A stretch of 64,000 bases of DNA, taken from assembly GCF_038502225.1 (NCBI RefSeq), contig NW_027195529.1, forward strand, positions 80,001 to 144,000, given 5' to 3'. A program made the position numbers and the translations under genes. Positions 13,843-26,400 of this stretch are shown one piece after another (within the stretch, counting starts at the first letter, position 1; each line of letters opens with the position of its first letter). Below the pieces are notes generated by a model. That model searched no databases. It had not been told where the DNA came from and was given only the letters and a program-made list of their open reading frames with translations. This DNA is from Cherax quadricarinatus. Taxonomy: Eukaryota > Arthropoda > Malacostraca > Decapoda > Parastacidae.

Positions 13843-13895
13843 TAATGTGATTTTTTATTAACGATTTCGCCCCTAACAGTGACGTCATCAAGACA
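13842..13895 (-). ncRNA. Hammerhead-like motif, family 3
   Basis: On the minus strand, TTGATGA is followed by a stem-like region and GGGGCGAAATCGTT, then AATAAA and ATCACATTATA. The downstream block recurs at 63,704-63,765, so it is a repeat family. The core is only hammerhead-like, and cleavage competence is unproven. Confidence 0.35.
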
Positions 13896-14944
13896 AACTG
13901 ATCTGTGACGAGATAAAACTCCTGTGTTGACTTTATCATGTTCCATTAAATCTCTGTTTTATACCATTACTTTATAGCAGCACAAAGTTAGCAGTCTAGG
14001 CGCAGTTTATGCTGCCTCAATTTCGCTACTTTGAGTTCTATTTTAACAGGCCTAGCTGCCTAACAACAGCCAGTTTAACAGGCCTAGCTGCCCAACAACA
14101 GATCATCCGAGTTTTTGTTTTATTCACTGATAGGTGTATTTTTTATGAGTTATCGTATTATGATTATACATTTATTTATTGTGTACCAAAGCTAACCTAG
14201 CAACTTAAACTAAAATTAATATAACAGTAATGTAATTTAGTCTAAGCCTTCCCAATATATTTTTGGTTAGCTTAAATTTAAGTAACTTTATTTACATTAC
14301 TGAAGCACATTAATTTTGTGGTGTTGCGTTAGTGTGATCTTGTGCTATGTTGAGCCTCAGTCTGACCGTAATGTAGATTGTAGAAAACGTTGCATATATA
14401 ACTGCACTCTTATGAAAAATGTTAAATGGTGATAAGTAAGACCCTAAAAAAGGAAGCAATTACGACACCCTTCGTAATGCGTGTGTTGTTGTGTGAGAAT
14501 AAATATAAAATATCGTGTCCCTCCTGTGTCACCACTGCTTCTTCACTCACTCTTCCTTTAACAGTATCGTCCATACCTTCCCTTCCTCCACTAGTCATGT
14601 ATTTGTAGGTCTTATATCACTGAGATGTTGATTAGTATCTTAAAATTTCAACCAGCCTCTGTCACTGCTGAAATTATCACTGACTATAAAATGTACTCCT
14701 TGATCTGACTGATTTACATATATCTTGTAATATCTCTTCACTCCAGTTAACTAAATAAGTGATAGTTAATAACATTGTAATACTGTTAACCGTATTTTTC
14801 TTTTTTTATTTTCTTAATTAATATAATGTATTTTTCAAAATCATCCTTTGACCTTCCTCTCACTGTTATTTGTTCCTCAAAGTGTCCCCGTATATCCCAC
14901 ATCAAATGACATCAATCATTCCAGGAAATCTTATAGTTCTGTGT
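13896..14944. other. AT-rich non-coding stretch
   Basis: No gene or complex repeat is apparent. The only structure is a short direct duplication at about 14,046-14,100, in which AACAGGCCTAGCTGCC recurs 37 bp apart. Confidence 0.5.
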
Positions 14945-15052
14945 TTCTTAATTTTAAGAACAATACTACAATATTCTTAATTTTATGAACAATACTACAA
15001 TATTCTTAATTTTAAGAACAATACTACAATATTCTTAATTTTAAGAACAATA
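14945..15052. repeat. 29 bp tandem repeat with internal palindrome, ~3.7 copies
   Basis: The unit starts with the palindrome TTCTTAATTTTAAGAA, followed by CAATACTACAATA. Copies are almost identical; one unit has a single A-to-T change. Confidence 0.9.
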
Positions 15053-16638
15053 TCACTGCCTCCCAGTTCTAGTTTATCTGCAGAGCGAATTTTCTATTGG
15101 TCACCATTTCATTAGCAGTTGGTGTCAAGCTGCTGGGCTTGGTGCCATTCTTTACTTCTTGGGATATATTCGTCGTTGCCAGCTTTATTATTATCGAGTA
15201 CTGTTTTGCTGCGGATGAAAGAAGACACAGCCATTTAATGATAATGGTCACCTTTCCTGTGTTCGCTCACATAAATCGTCCATCATTAATTTACTAGAGG
15301 AAGCATCTGCACCGTTTACATCTGCGATGTTACAAAAAGAGACAAAATTATCTTTCCCACCAGGAAGGAACTGAAGAAAAAGTCGCTGAAGTAATAATCT
15401 GGATGGAGACACCACCATCACACAGACGTATAATACCAGCTGACTTGATTCATTTTATACATAACAAACTGTTGCGTCCTCTGCTTGGACTCAAGGTTAA
15501 TAATTAATGTTGTATGCATATATTTTCTGATTCTCTTAATACTATATTGCCGATGGCATTATTAATAGCTAAAATGAAGATATTGTGCTTTATAGTATTA
15601 TCTGCCTTTATATTCTTAGCTAGGTAGATAGGTAGGATATTTATTGTAAGTGAGAGGCGCTTCAATGTGAGTAACAACCTGGCTAACTGGCGTTAGGTTG
15701 TTAGTGTCTGGTGGTTCTTTGCACCGCCAGTGTAGTACAGGTGTCATAAGGTATTGTAAGGCTTGGAGGAGTGACCTCAGGTCAGTCTGGGTCTGAATAG
15801 AGTCAAGGGAACAAATCTCACTCATACCCTCTGACCTCTCATAAGAGACATATCAAGTTCTCTCTCCGGTGGTCGATTTACTTTTTTAGTTGATTTCCTC
15901 TATTAAGTCTGTCACTTTCGAGTTATCCATACTAAGGTGGATTAATGGTTCAGTTAACTGAATAAGCCTTGTCGGCTCTTCAGTTTTATATTGTGGTCAA
16001 AGCTATTATAAGTTATGCTGTGAATTAGTGGTTCAGCTGACTGAATAAGTCTTCGTAACCATTGTAGGTTATCTTGTGGTTGATATAATTGATGAAGATA
16101 GTACAAAGTCTGAACTTATAAGGTTGATTTATTTATATTAATATGCTGGTTCATCTGGATCTTTATAGTTAATGAAGTTATATATTTTTTGTACATACCA
16201 AGAGAAGTGTAGGTGTTAAAATCCTCATTTTATGTACGTGGTCTTAACATTATATAAGTATATATACTCAGCTAAACTTTACTAGTAAAGGTTTTAAATT
16301 TTAGTTATTTGTTTTGCAGTCCCGAATTATTATTGCAATACTTTACTTTGCAATACCATACTTTGGAGAAGTTTAAGAAGACGAGTTTTGTAACACAAAC
16401 GAACCGCTACCTAAAGTGTTTTACCAACAGAGTCCTGCCAGCACTATATTTCCAGCAGAAACCTACCAGAGGTCTTCTACTAATAGTCTTCTGGTAACAA
16501 TCCTTTCAGTGGTATTCTTCCTCTATCATCCAGTCTGATACACTTGAATCCTACCGACAGAATCCTAAGAAAAGAATCCTGCCAATAAGTCTTCTATGCT
16601 CAGAATTTACTTTAAACCATACACAGATATACACTGGA

Positions 16639-16639
<1 letters not shown>
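15053..16639. other. Non-coding, probably unique sequence
   Basis: Only short ORFs (under 70 codons) with no recognisable domain occur. A small hairpin (TAACAACCT / AGGTTGTTA, 14 nt loop) lies at 15,672-15,703. Phrases around GGTTCAG..TGACTGAATAAG recur at about 15,950 and 16,030. I can assign no function. Confidence 0.5.

Positions 16640-16715
<76 letters not shown>
16640..16715. repeat. (TG)n microsatellite
   Basis: An uninterrupted TG dinucleotide run of about 37 units. Confidence 0.97.
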
Positions 16716-16716
<1 letters not shown>

Positions 16717-17040
16717 CTCAGCGTATCACACATATCTACCAGGTATTTACCAGACAGTTTACATAGAGTGTTATTAACTCTGGTGTATCAGACAGACTTT
16801 ATACACATCACAACACAACGATGGTGGTGAAAAAACACATAACAACAGAGAGGAACTTTCACCTGTGAAACAAACTGATTCATTCAATAGTTCCTTTCTA
16901 CAATTGTGTCTTTTTCATTACTCACTGACTTTGTGCAATATATCTCTGCAACATAGTGCACCACAACATTCAGTGTGCAATATATGTTAACACTGATACA
17001 TCACAGTACATAACAACAGTATGGGAGACATTAACACACA

Positions 17041-17298
17041 GTCGTACTGGCCAGGTTGTGGCAGCACAGTCGTACTGGCCAGGTTGTGGCAGCACAGTCG
17101 TACTGGCCAGGTTGTGGCAACACACAGTCGTACTGGCCAGGTTGTGGCAGCACAGTCGTACTGGCCAGGTTGTGGCAACACACAGTCGTACTGGCCAGGT
17201 TGTGGCAGCACAGTCGTACTGGCCAGGTTGTGGCAACACACAGTCGTACTGGCCAGGTTGTGGCAACACACAGTCGTACTGGCCAGGTTGTGGCAGCC
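17041..17298. repeat. 28/30 bp minisatellite, 9 copies
   Basis: Nine units begin GTCGTACTGGCCAGG. Units end either GGCAGCACA (28 bp) or GGCAACACACA (30 bp), in a mixed order along the array. Copies are otherwise identical, so the array is young. The overlapping open frames on both strands come from the repeat. Confidence 0.95.
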
Positions 17299-17888
17299 AC
17301 CACCAAAATTCTTATTGTCAACAGATCAAACCATCCAGAAAGTTTTTATTTTTACATCTGTGGCTGTGAATATTTTATTTTTTACTTCATTAATAAAGAG
17401 GTGAAAGAAGAGTTTGCGAGAAAACTGAGAGACTTATATAATAAATAATTCTTCTTAACAAAGTATTTATTAAAATTATTTATAAGAATATCATTTTTGT
17501 CTGAACAATAAACCTCTCAAGTCAGTCACTTCTTCACATATTTTCATCTTTTCCCAAAATATTTCATCAAAATACTGTAACCCTCATTCCATATTATTAA
17601 AGAAAATGAAATTATAGGAAATTTAAAATGTATTAAGAATGAAGTGTGTGACGCAGTTGTAATAAATTACTGCAATAATTCATGACTGTGTTCATAATGT
17701 TTATTAAAGAAGAAAAGGAAAAAAAATTAAAAGAGTGTAATAATTATAATGTAAAGTGTATGTCAGAATTATGATCAATGAAGTGATGGAAAAGACAAAA
17801 TATGTGTAACAAAAAAGAGTGTGAATTCAGAAAGTGAATGAAATATGTGGATCATGTGTAAACACTGAATTATGTAAGTGAAGAACAC
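17299..17888. other. AT-rich non-coding stretch
   Basis: A/T-rich sequence with AATAAA-like words but no supported gene. Confidence 0.5.
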
Positions 17889-17903
17889 TTATATATATCT
17901 ATC

Positions 17904-17976
<73 letters not shown>
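17889..17976. repeat. (TA)n microsatellite
   Basis: A TA run that marks the left edge of the segment duplicated at 52.1 kb, where a TA run occupies the same place. Confidence 0.95.
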
Positions 17977-17978
<2 letters not shown>

Positions 17979-18159
17979 GCAGGTTAGAGTCCTGCTGTGG
18001 ACTTTGAGACAATGTATATATAAACGTGCACGTATGTATGTATATATGCATGTATTTACAATTGATTCCATCTGCAACCTCCAATTTTATTTACTAGATA
18101 CGAGAAACAGAGATTATTATAAATTTGTTACAGTTTTCATGGAGGAGATTTAGAGATTC

Positions 18160-18970
18160 GCATTTGACACTCATCAACACACAACAATATCTAAACATTT
18201 CACTCAGCCATACACATTAATACACAATAACATGGACACGTGACACTCATACACATTACGTAAACATACTCATTCATAAATTATAACATATATGAATAAG
18301 TACCCATGTGTGTGTACACATGTGTACACAACATGTGTGTTGTGTGTGTACACAACATGTACATATGACACACATACAAAATAACACGTAAGCATTACAT
18401 TCATTCATATATAGTAACATATAATAACATATATATTCTGAATATTGAAGTACATTAATATTTCCTTATTTCTCTTACGTAGCCTCTACTACATTGTTAA
18501 TTTTAACCATCATGTGGACGAGTACAAATATGTCTATGAGAATGTGTACACATGTATGTGCGCATGAGTGTTCATGGCAGGAGTGTCGAGTGATATATGT
18601 GTGTTTATATATGTGTGACATCATACATGTTAGAGTGAGAGAAGAAAATTGTGTACAGTGTTGCTTGAATTTTTGCGTATTTCTAACACATTGGATTGTA
18701 TGTGTGTTTTTTTATGCATGCAAGTGCATGTGTAATGGTGTATGCGTAAGGTGCGTGTGTTGAAGCGTATGTATGTGAAAATACTTGCATACGCGTATGT
18801 TTGTGAGCTTGTTAGCTTCTGAGTGTGAAATGCAAAAGACGAATAAACATATGAACATGAAAACAGTTTAATATTTAATACAGTTTTGATGGAGGTGGAT
18901 CAATTCATCAACACTTGGCCATTCATTTCTATTAAATAAACCGCTCACAAATACTTTTAAACTGATAAAT
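18160..18970. other. Non-coding, TG/ACAC-rich stretch
   Basis: This stretch has many short TGTGTGTACACA-type palindromic words around 18,305-18,365 and a TG-rich portion at 18,500-18,800. No gene is supported. Confidence 0.5.
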
Positions 18971-19039
18971 AAGTAAAGTATAAATTCATAGTGTAATATA
19001 AAAGGAATTCCAAATTTTCTTTAGCTAGCCTCTCCCTGG

Positions 19040-19093
19040 TGGTCGAGCTGTAAGCGAGCTTCGTCTCGTCCAGCTGGTCTACGGTTCCAGACT
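19040..19093 (+). promoter_or_regulatory. tRNA-like Pol III promoter boxes (copy 1)
   Basis: TGGTCGAGCTG fits the A-box consensus TRGYNNARNNG at every position. GGTTCCAGACT, 32 bp further on, resembles the B box with two mismatches. The spacing fits tRNA-derived promoters. Confidence 0.5.
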
Positions 19094-19179
19094 GTCTTGG
19101 TGGATGTAATTACTGGACGCAGTTTTCTGTGTGTCCCCTCCAGTAATTCCACCCACCTGGACAGTCTCTACCGTAGACC
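19076..19179 (+). repeat. Conserved hairpin of the VNTR element (copy 1)
   Basis: GGTCTACGGT..GACTGTC..GGTGG..AATTACTGGA pairs with TCCAGTAATT..CCACC..GACAGTC..ACCGTAGACC around a loop with CGCAG and CTGTG. The stem is kept in the other three copies. Confidence 0.75.
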
Positions 19180-19221
19180 AAGTTTCCATCCAGCAAGGTC
19201 ACTAGGGGTGGCAACCGCTGA

Positions 19222-20250
19222 CTCTGGGGAAGTGGGGAAGGGAGTCCACCTGACGTGACACTAGTGGACTCCTGGAGACACTGATCCAAGGAAGGCACCG
19301 CCGACCTAGTGGGGAAGGGGAGACTTCCGGGAGCGAACGGATGGATTCCTGGATACATGAACTTGGGGAAGGTTGTTGTTGAGGCAGACCTTGGGTAAGT
19401 GGGGAAGGGAAGACATCCGGGAGCGAACGGATGGATTCCTGGATACACGAACCTGGGGAAAGCATGAATACATTCAGTTGAGGCTGACCTTGGGAAAGTG
19501 GGGAAGGGAAGACATCCGGCGGTAGACGGATGGATTCCTGGACACATGAACCCGGGGAAGGCAAGAATACCGCTGACTCTGGTTGAGTGGGGAAGGGAGT
19601 CCACCTGAGGTGACACCAAGTGGACTCCTGGAGACACTGATCCGGGGAAGGCACTGACCTAACTCGCTAACCTTAGGTAAGTGGGGAAGGGAAGACATCC
19701 GGGAGCGAACGGATGGATTCCTGGATACATGAACTTGGGGAAGGTTGTTGTTGAGGCAGACCTTGGGTAAGTGGGGAAGGGAAAACATCCGGGAGCGAGC
19801 GGATGGATTCCTGGATACACGAACCTGGGAAAAGCATGAATACATTCAGTTGAGGCTGACCTTGGGGAAGAGGGGAAGGAAAGACATCTGGCGGTAGACG
19901 GATGGATTCCTGGACACATGAACCTGGGAAAAGCATGAATACATTCAGTTGAGGCTGACCTTGGGGAAGTGGGAAAGGAAAGACATCTGGCGGTAGACGG
20001 ATGGATTCCTGGATACATGAACCTGGGGACAGCAAGAATACAGGTTCGTGAGGCTGACGTTGGGGAAGTGAGGAAGGGAAAACATCCGGCGGCGGACGGA
20101 TGGATTCCTGGATGCATGAACCTGGGGAAGGCTGAGGCTGGAAGGCAGAGAGAGAAAGAGAGGTGAGGCTGACCTTAGGGAACTGAGAAAGAGGAGACAT
20201 CCGGGGGCCCACGGATGAATTCCTGGACACATGAACCTGGGGAAGGCGAG
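19222..20250 (-). repeat. ~90 bp internal minisatellite of copy 1
   Basis: About 12 units share a core with GACATCCGG, then CGGATGGATTCCTGGA and CATGAACCTGGGG. The linker between cores varies (GTTGTTGTTGAGG, GCATGAATACATTC, or GCAAGAATAC). Units were compared by eye. Confidence 0.9.
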
Positions 20251-20304
20251 GGGGGGCGGACCTTAAAGACGAACCACTGGCCTCCACGTGGCAAGGTCTG
20301 GTAA

Positions 20305-20322
20305 CTCAGAGATAACTCTGAG
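20305..20322 (+). repeat. Terminal hairpin of the VNTR element (copy 1)
   Basis: CTCAGAGATAACTCTGAG: a 7 bp stem with a 4 nt loop, followed by GACAGTGGTCGCAAAT and the TTA-rich tail. It is identical at 43,818-43,835 (reverse) and 53,450-53,467. Confidence 0.8.
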
Positions 20323-20439
20323 GCCGACAGTGGTCGCAAATAATAATTTTATTATTATTATTTTTATTATAATAATTTCATTATTTCAAATATTGTTACT
20401 TATAATTCAGAAATTGCTAATTTGGATTCTAAAGCGTCA

Positions 20440-23400
20440 ACCATCTTCCCTGACAGTAGTCACGGTGGTGTTATTACCACTCCAGCCTCCCTGACAGTAT
20501 TCACGGTGGTGTGATTACCACTCCAGCCTCCCTGACAGTAGTCACGTTGGAGTGATTACGACTCCAGCCTCCCTGACAGTAGTCACGGTGGTGTGATTAC
20601 CGCTCCAGCCTCCCTGACAGTAGTCACGGTGATGTTATTCCCACTCCAGCCTCCCTGACAGTATTCACGGTGGTGTGATTACCACTCCAGCCTCCCTGAC
20701 AGTAGTCACGTTGGAGTGATTACGACTCCAGCCTCCCTGACAGTAGTCACGGTGGTGTGATTACCGCTCCAGCCTCCCTGACAGTAGTCACGGTGGTGTT
20801 ATTCCCACTCCAGCCACCCTGACAGTAGTCACGGTGGTGTTATTCCCACTCCAGCCACCCTGACAGTAGTCACGGTGGTGTTATTGCCACTCCAGCCTCC
20901 CTGACAGTAGTCACGGTGGTGTTATTCCCACTCCAGCCACCCTGACAGTAGTCACGGTGGTGTTATTGCCACTCCAGCCACCCTGACAGTAGTCACGGTG
21001 GTGTTATTGCCACTCCAGCCTCCCTGACAGTAGTCACGGTGGTGTTATTCCCACTCCAGCCACCCTGACAGTAGTCACGGTGGTGTTATTGCCACTCCAG
21101 CCTCCCTGACAGTAGTCACGGTGGTGTTATTTCCACTCCAGCCACCCTGACAGTAGTCACGGTGGTGTTATTCCCACTCCAGCCACCCTGACAGTAATCA
21201 CGGTGGTGTTATTGCCACTCCAGCCTCCCTGGCAGTAGTCACGGTGGTGTGATTACCACTTCAGCCTCCCTGACAGTAGTCACGGTGGTATTATTGCCAC
21301 TCCAGCCTCCCTGATAGTAGTCACGGTGGTGTTATTGCCACTCCAGCCTCCCTGACAGTAGTCACGGTGGTGTTATTCCCACACCAGCCACCCTGACAGT
21401 AGTCACGGTGGTGTTATTCCCACACCAGCCACCCTGATAGTAGTCACGGTGGTGTTATTCCACTCCAGCCCCTGTTAGTAGTCACGGTGATGTTATTCCA
21501 CTCCAGCCCTTGATAGTCACGGTGGTGTTATTCCACTCCAGCCCCTGATAGTAATCACGGTGGCGTTATTCCACTCCAGCCCCTGATAGTAGTCACGGTG
21601 GTGTTATTCCACTCCAGCCCCTGATAGTAGTCACGGTGGTGTTATTCCACTCCAGCCCCTGATAGTAGTCACGGTGGTGTTATTCCACTCCAGCCGCTCA
21701 TAGTAGTCACGGTGGTGTTATTCCACTCCAGCCCCTGATAGTAGTCACGGTGGTGTTATTCCACTCCAGCCCCTGATAGTAGTCACGGTGGTGTTATTCC
21801 ACTCCAGCCCCTGATAGTAGTCACGGTGGTGTTATTCCACTCCAGCCCCTGATAGTAGTCACGGTGGTGTTATTCCACTCCAGCCCCTCATAGTAGTCAC
21901 GGTGGTGTTATTCCACTCCAGCCCCTGATAGTAGTCACGGTGGTGTTATTCCACTCCAGCCCCTGATAGTAGTCACGGTGGTGTTATTCCACTCCAGCCC
22001 CTGATAGTAGTCACGGTGGTGTTATTCCACTCCAGCCCCTGATAGAAGTCACGGTGGTGTTATTCTAATCCAGCCCCTGATAGTAGTCACGGTGGTGTTA
22101 TTCCACTCCAGCCCCTGATAGAAGTCACGATGGTGTTATTCCACTCTAGCCCCTGACAGTAGTCACGGTGGTGTTATTCCACTCCAGCCTCTGATAGTAG
22201 TCACGGTGGTGTTATTCCCACTCCAGCCTCCCTGACAGTAGTCACGGTGGTGTTATTCCCACTCCAGCCACCCTGACAGAAGTCACGGAGGGGTTATTCC
22301 CACTCCAGCCACCCTGAGAGCAGCCACGGTGGTGTTATTCCCACTCCAGCCTCCCTGACAGTAGCCACGGCGGTATTATTCCCACTCCAGCCACCCTGAC
22401 AGTAGCCACGGCGGTATTATTCCCACTCCAGCCTCCCTGACAGTAGCCACGGTGGTGTTATTCCCACTCCAGCCTCCCTGACAGTAGTCACGGCGGTGTT
22501 ATTCCCACTCCAGCCTCCCTGACAGTAGTCACGGCGGTGTTATTCCCACTCCAGCCACCCTGACAGTAGCCACGGTGGTGTTATTCCCACTCCAGCCACC
22601 CTGACAGTAGCCACGGTGGTGTTATTCCCACTCCAGCCACCCTGACAGTAGCCACGGCGGTATTATTCCCACTCCAGCCACCCTGACAGTAGCCACGGCG
22701 GTATTATTCCCACTCCAGCCACCCTGACAGTAGCCACGGCGGTATTATTCCCACTCCAGCCACCCTGACAGTAGCCATGGCGGTATTATTCCCACTCCAG
22801 CCACCCTGACAGTAGTCACGGTGGTGTGATTACCACTCCAGCCTCCCTGACAGTAGTCACGTTGGAGTGATTACGACTCCAGCCTCCCTGACAGTAGTCA
22901 CGGTGGTGTGATTACCGCTCCAGCCTCCCTGACAGTAGTCACGGTGGTGTTATTCCCACTCCAGCCACCCTGACAGTAGTCACGGTGGTGTTATTCCCAC
23001 TCCAGCCACCCTGACAGTAGCCATGGCGGTATTATTCCCACTCCAGCCACTCTGACAGTAGCCACGGCGGTATTATTCCCACTCCAGCCTTCCTGACAGT
23101 AGCCATGGTGGTGTTATTCCCACTCCAGCCACCCTGACAGTAGCCGTGGTGGTGTTATTCCCACTCCAGCCACCCTGACAGTAGCCACGGTGGTGTTATT
23201 CCCACTCCAGCCACTCTGACAGTAGCCACGGTGGTGTTATTCTCACTCCAGCCTCCCTGACAGTAGCCATGGCGGTATTATTTCCACTCCAGCCACCCTG
23301 ACAGTAGCCACGGTGGTGTTATTCCCACTCCAGCCACCCTGACAGTAGCCGCGGTGGTGTTATTCCCACTCCAGCCACCCTGACAGTAGCCACGGTGGTG

Positions 23401-24085
23401 TTTTTCCCACTCCAGCCACCCTGACAGTAGTCACAGTGGTGTTATTCCCACTCCAGCCACCCTGACAGTAGTCACAGTGATGTTATTCCCACTCCAGCCA
23501 CCCTGACAGTAGCCGCGGTGGTGTTATTCCCACTCCAGCCACCCTGACAGTAGCCACGGTGGTGTTTTTCCCACTCCAGCCACCCTGACAGTAGTCACAG
23601 TGGTGTTATTCCCACTCCAGCCACCCTGACAGTAGTCACAGTGATGTTATTCCCACTCCAGCCACCCTGACAGTAGCCACGGTGGTGTTATTCCCACTCC
23701 AGCCACCCTGACAGTAGCCACGGTGGTGTTATTCCCACTCCAGCCACCCTGACAGTAGCCACGGTGGTGTTATTCCCACTCCAGCCACCCTGACAGTAGT
23801 CACCGTGGTGTTACTCCCACTCCAGCCTCCATGACAGTAGTCACGGTGGTGTTATTCCCACTCCAGCCACCCTGACAGTAGTCACGGTGGTGTTATTCCC
23901 ACTCCAGCCACCCTGACAGTAGTCACAGTGGTGTTATTCCCACTCCAGCCACCCTGACAGTAGTCACAGTGGTGTTATTCCCACTCCAGCCACCCTGACA
24001 GTAGTCACAGTTGTGTTATTCCCACTCCAGCCTCCCTGACAGTAGTCACAGTGGTGTTATTCCCACTCCAGCCACCCTGATGGAG
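20440..24085. repeat. 42 bp minisatellite, ~3.6 kb, with a central 38 bp block
   Basis: Units contain CCCTGACAGTAGTCACGG, TGGTGTTATTCCC and ACTCCAGCC. Between about 21,445 and 22,200 the unit shortens to 38 bp (CCCCTGATAG, TTATTCCACTCC), then returns to 42 bp. Subtypes (TCACGG, CCACGG, CCATGG, TCACAG) occur in blocks, indicating repeated block duplication. About 90 units in all; the paralogous position at 53.58-53.63 kb has only one to two. Confidence 0.93.
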
Positions 24086-24089
24086 TCAC

Positions 24090-24271
24090 GGTAGTGTTCA
24101 TATTTCTCTTCATTCACCAGAGTTAACATTAACCAAAAGTTTGACCAGCAGTGTTGTTCATATTGTTCATTAACGTAAAGAGGAACAACATTAATGGACT
24201 CTCCAGAGTTAATATTAAAGTAACTTGATCAATATCAGTCGCTGTAGCGATTCCAGAAAGTTATCCCCTAC
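24090..24271. other. Spacer shared with 53.63-53.72 kb
   Basis: GAGTTAACATTAA and TTGTTCATATTGTT occur here in the same order as at 53.65-53.71 kb. This supports the segmental duplication beyond the mobile element. Confidence 0.65.
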
Positions 24272-26400
24272 ATTACTGTTCTTCTGTATTACTGTACTGT
24301 ATTACTGTTCTGTTCTTCTGTGTTATTGTACTGTTCTTCTGTGTTACTGTACTTACGTGTTACTGTACTGTTCTGTTACTTTACTTTTCTTCTGAGTTAC
24401 TGTACTTACGTGTTACTGTACTGTTCTGTTACTTTGCGGTTCTTCTGTGTTACTGTACATTTCTTCTGTGTTACTGTACTGTTCTTCTGTGCTACTGTAC
24501 ATTTCTTCTGTGTTACTGTACTGTTCTTCTGTGCTACTGTACATTTCTTCTGTGTTACTGTACTGTGCTTCTGTGTTACTGAGCTATTCTTATGTATTAT
24601 TGTACTGGTCTTCTGTGTTACTGTACATTTCTTCTGTGTTACTGTACTGTTCTTCTGTTACTGTACTGTTCTTATGTGTTACTTTACTGTTCTTCTGTGT
24701 TACTGTACATTTCTTCTGTGTTACTGTACTGTTCTTCTGTGTTACTGAGCTGTTCTTATGTGTTATTGTACTGTTCTTCTGTGTTACTGTACTGTTCTTC
24801 TGTGTTACTGTACTGTTCTTCTGTGTTACTTTACTGTTCTTCTGTGTTACTGTACATTTCTTCTGTGTTACTGTACTGTGCTTCTGTGTTACTGTACATT
24901 TCTTCTGTGTTACTGTACTGTGCTTCTGTGTTACTGAGCTGTTCTTTTGTATTATTTTACTGTTCTTCTGTGTTACTGTACTGTTCTTCTGTGTTACTTT
25001 ACTGTTCTTCTGTGTTAATGTACATTTCTTCTGTGTTACTATACTGTTCTTCTGTGTTACTGAGCTGTTCTTATGTGTTATTGTGCTGTTCTTCTGTGTT
25101 ACTCTACTGGTCTTCTCTTACTGTACTGTTCTTCTGTGTTACTGTTCTGTTCTTCTGTGTTACTGTTCTGTTCTTCTGTGTTACTGTACTGTTCATCATT
25201 TACTGTACTGTTCTTCTGTGTTACTGTTCTGTTCTTCTATGTTACTGTTCTGTTCTTCTGTGTTACTGTACTGGTCTTCTCTTACTGTACTGTTCTTCTG
25301 TGTTACTGTTCTGTTCTTCTGTGTTACTGTTCTGTTCTTCTGTGTTACTGTACTGTTCATCTTTTACTGTACTGTTCTTCTGTGTTACTGTTCTGTTCTT
25401 CTATGTTACTGTTCTGTTCTTCTGTGTTACTGTACTGGTCTTCTCTTACTGTACTGTTTTTCTGTGTTACTGTACTGTTCTTCTGTGTTACTGTTCTGTT
25501 CTTCTGTGTTACTGTACTGTTCATCTTTTACTGCACTGTTCTTCTGTGTTACTGTTCTGTTCTTCTGTGTTACTGTACTGTTCTTCTGTGTTACTGTACT
25601 GTACTGTTCTTCTGTGTTACTGTACTGGTCTTCTCTTACTGTACTCTTCTTCTGTGTTACTGTTCTGTTCTTCTGTGTTACTGTACTGTTCATCTTTTAC
25701 TGTACTGTTCTTCTGTGTTACTGTTCTGTTCTTCTGTGTTACTGTACTGTTCTTCTGTGTTACTGTTCTGTTCTTCTGTGTTACTGTACTGTACTGTTCT
25801 TCTGTGTTACTGTACTGGTCTTCTCTTACTGTACTGTTCTTCTGTGTTACTGTTCTGTTCTTCTGTGTTACTGTACTGTTCATCTTTTACTGTACTGTTC
25901 TTCTGTGTTACTGTTCTGTTCTTCTGTGTTACTGTACTGTTCTTCTGTGTTACTGTTCTGTTCTTCTGTGTTACTGTACTGTTCATCTTTTACTGTACTG
26001 TTCTTCTGTGTTACTGTTCTGTTCTTCTGTGTTACTGTACTGTACTGTTCTTCTGTATTACTGTACTGTTCTTCTTTTACTGTACTGTTCTTCTGTGTTA
26101 CTGTTCTGTTCTTCTGTGTTACTGTACTGTTCATCTTTTACTGTACTGTTCTTCTGTGTTACTGTTCTGTTCTTCTGTGTTACTGTACTGTTCTTCTGTG
26201 TTACTGTTCTGTTCTTCTGTGTTACTGTACTGTTCATCTTTTACTGTACTGTTCTTCTGTGTTACTGTTCTGTTCTTCTGTGTTACTGTACTGTACTGTT
26301 CTTCTGTATTACTCTACTGTTCTTCTTTTACTGTACTGTTCTTCTGTGTTACTGTTCTGTTCTTCTGTGTTACTGTACTGTATTGTTCATTTGTGTTATT
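24272..26400. repeat. 21 bp minisatellite (CTGTTCTTCTGTGTTACTGTA-like)
   Basis: About 100 units built from CTGTTCTTCTGTG and TTACTGTA. The left part alternates with ACATTTCTTCTG variants. From 25.1 kb a higher-order pattern appears: TTCATCTTTTACTG or GGTCTTCTCTTACTG variants recur every 100-190 bp. The plus strand is T-rich and stop-poor, so long leucine/cysteine-rich ORFs result; none shows a domain. Degenerate relatives lie at 54.02-54.28 kb. Confidence 0.93.

Larger units (their letters stand above)
18975..20378 (+). mobile_element. tRNA-headed VNTR element, copy 1
   Basis: In order: an AT-rich leader; a tRNA-like promoter (A box TGGTCGAGCTG at 19,040; B-box-like GGTTCCAGACT at 19,083); a long hairpin at 19,076-19,179; an internal array of about 12 units of ~90 bp at 19,222-20,250; a conserved tail with GACGAACCACTGG; a terminal hairpin at 20,305-20,322; and a TTA-rich tail. 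The same modules in the same order occur at 43.8-46.6, 52.6-53.5 and 59.6-62.6 kb. The architecture recalls SVA-type composite SINEs. It has no coding capacity, so mobilisation would be in trans. Apparent ORFs across the array are repeat artefacts. The 5' boundary is uncertain. Confidence 0.65.

Noticed and set aside
18975..20378. Helitron-type assignment for the VNTR element
   Set aside because: The tail hairpin is suggestive, but I could not find a CTRR end or a TC start at matching positions in the copies. The tRNA-like boxes and TTA tail fit a SINE-type origin better. This remains open.
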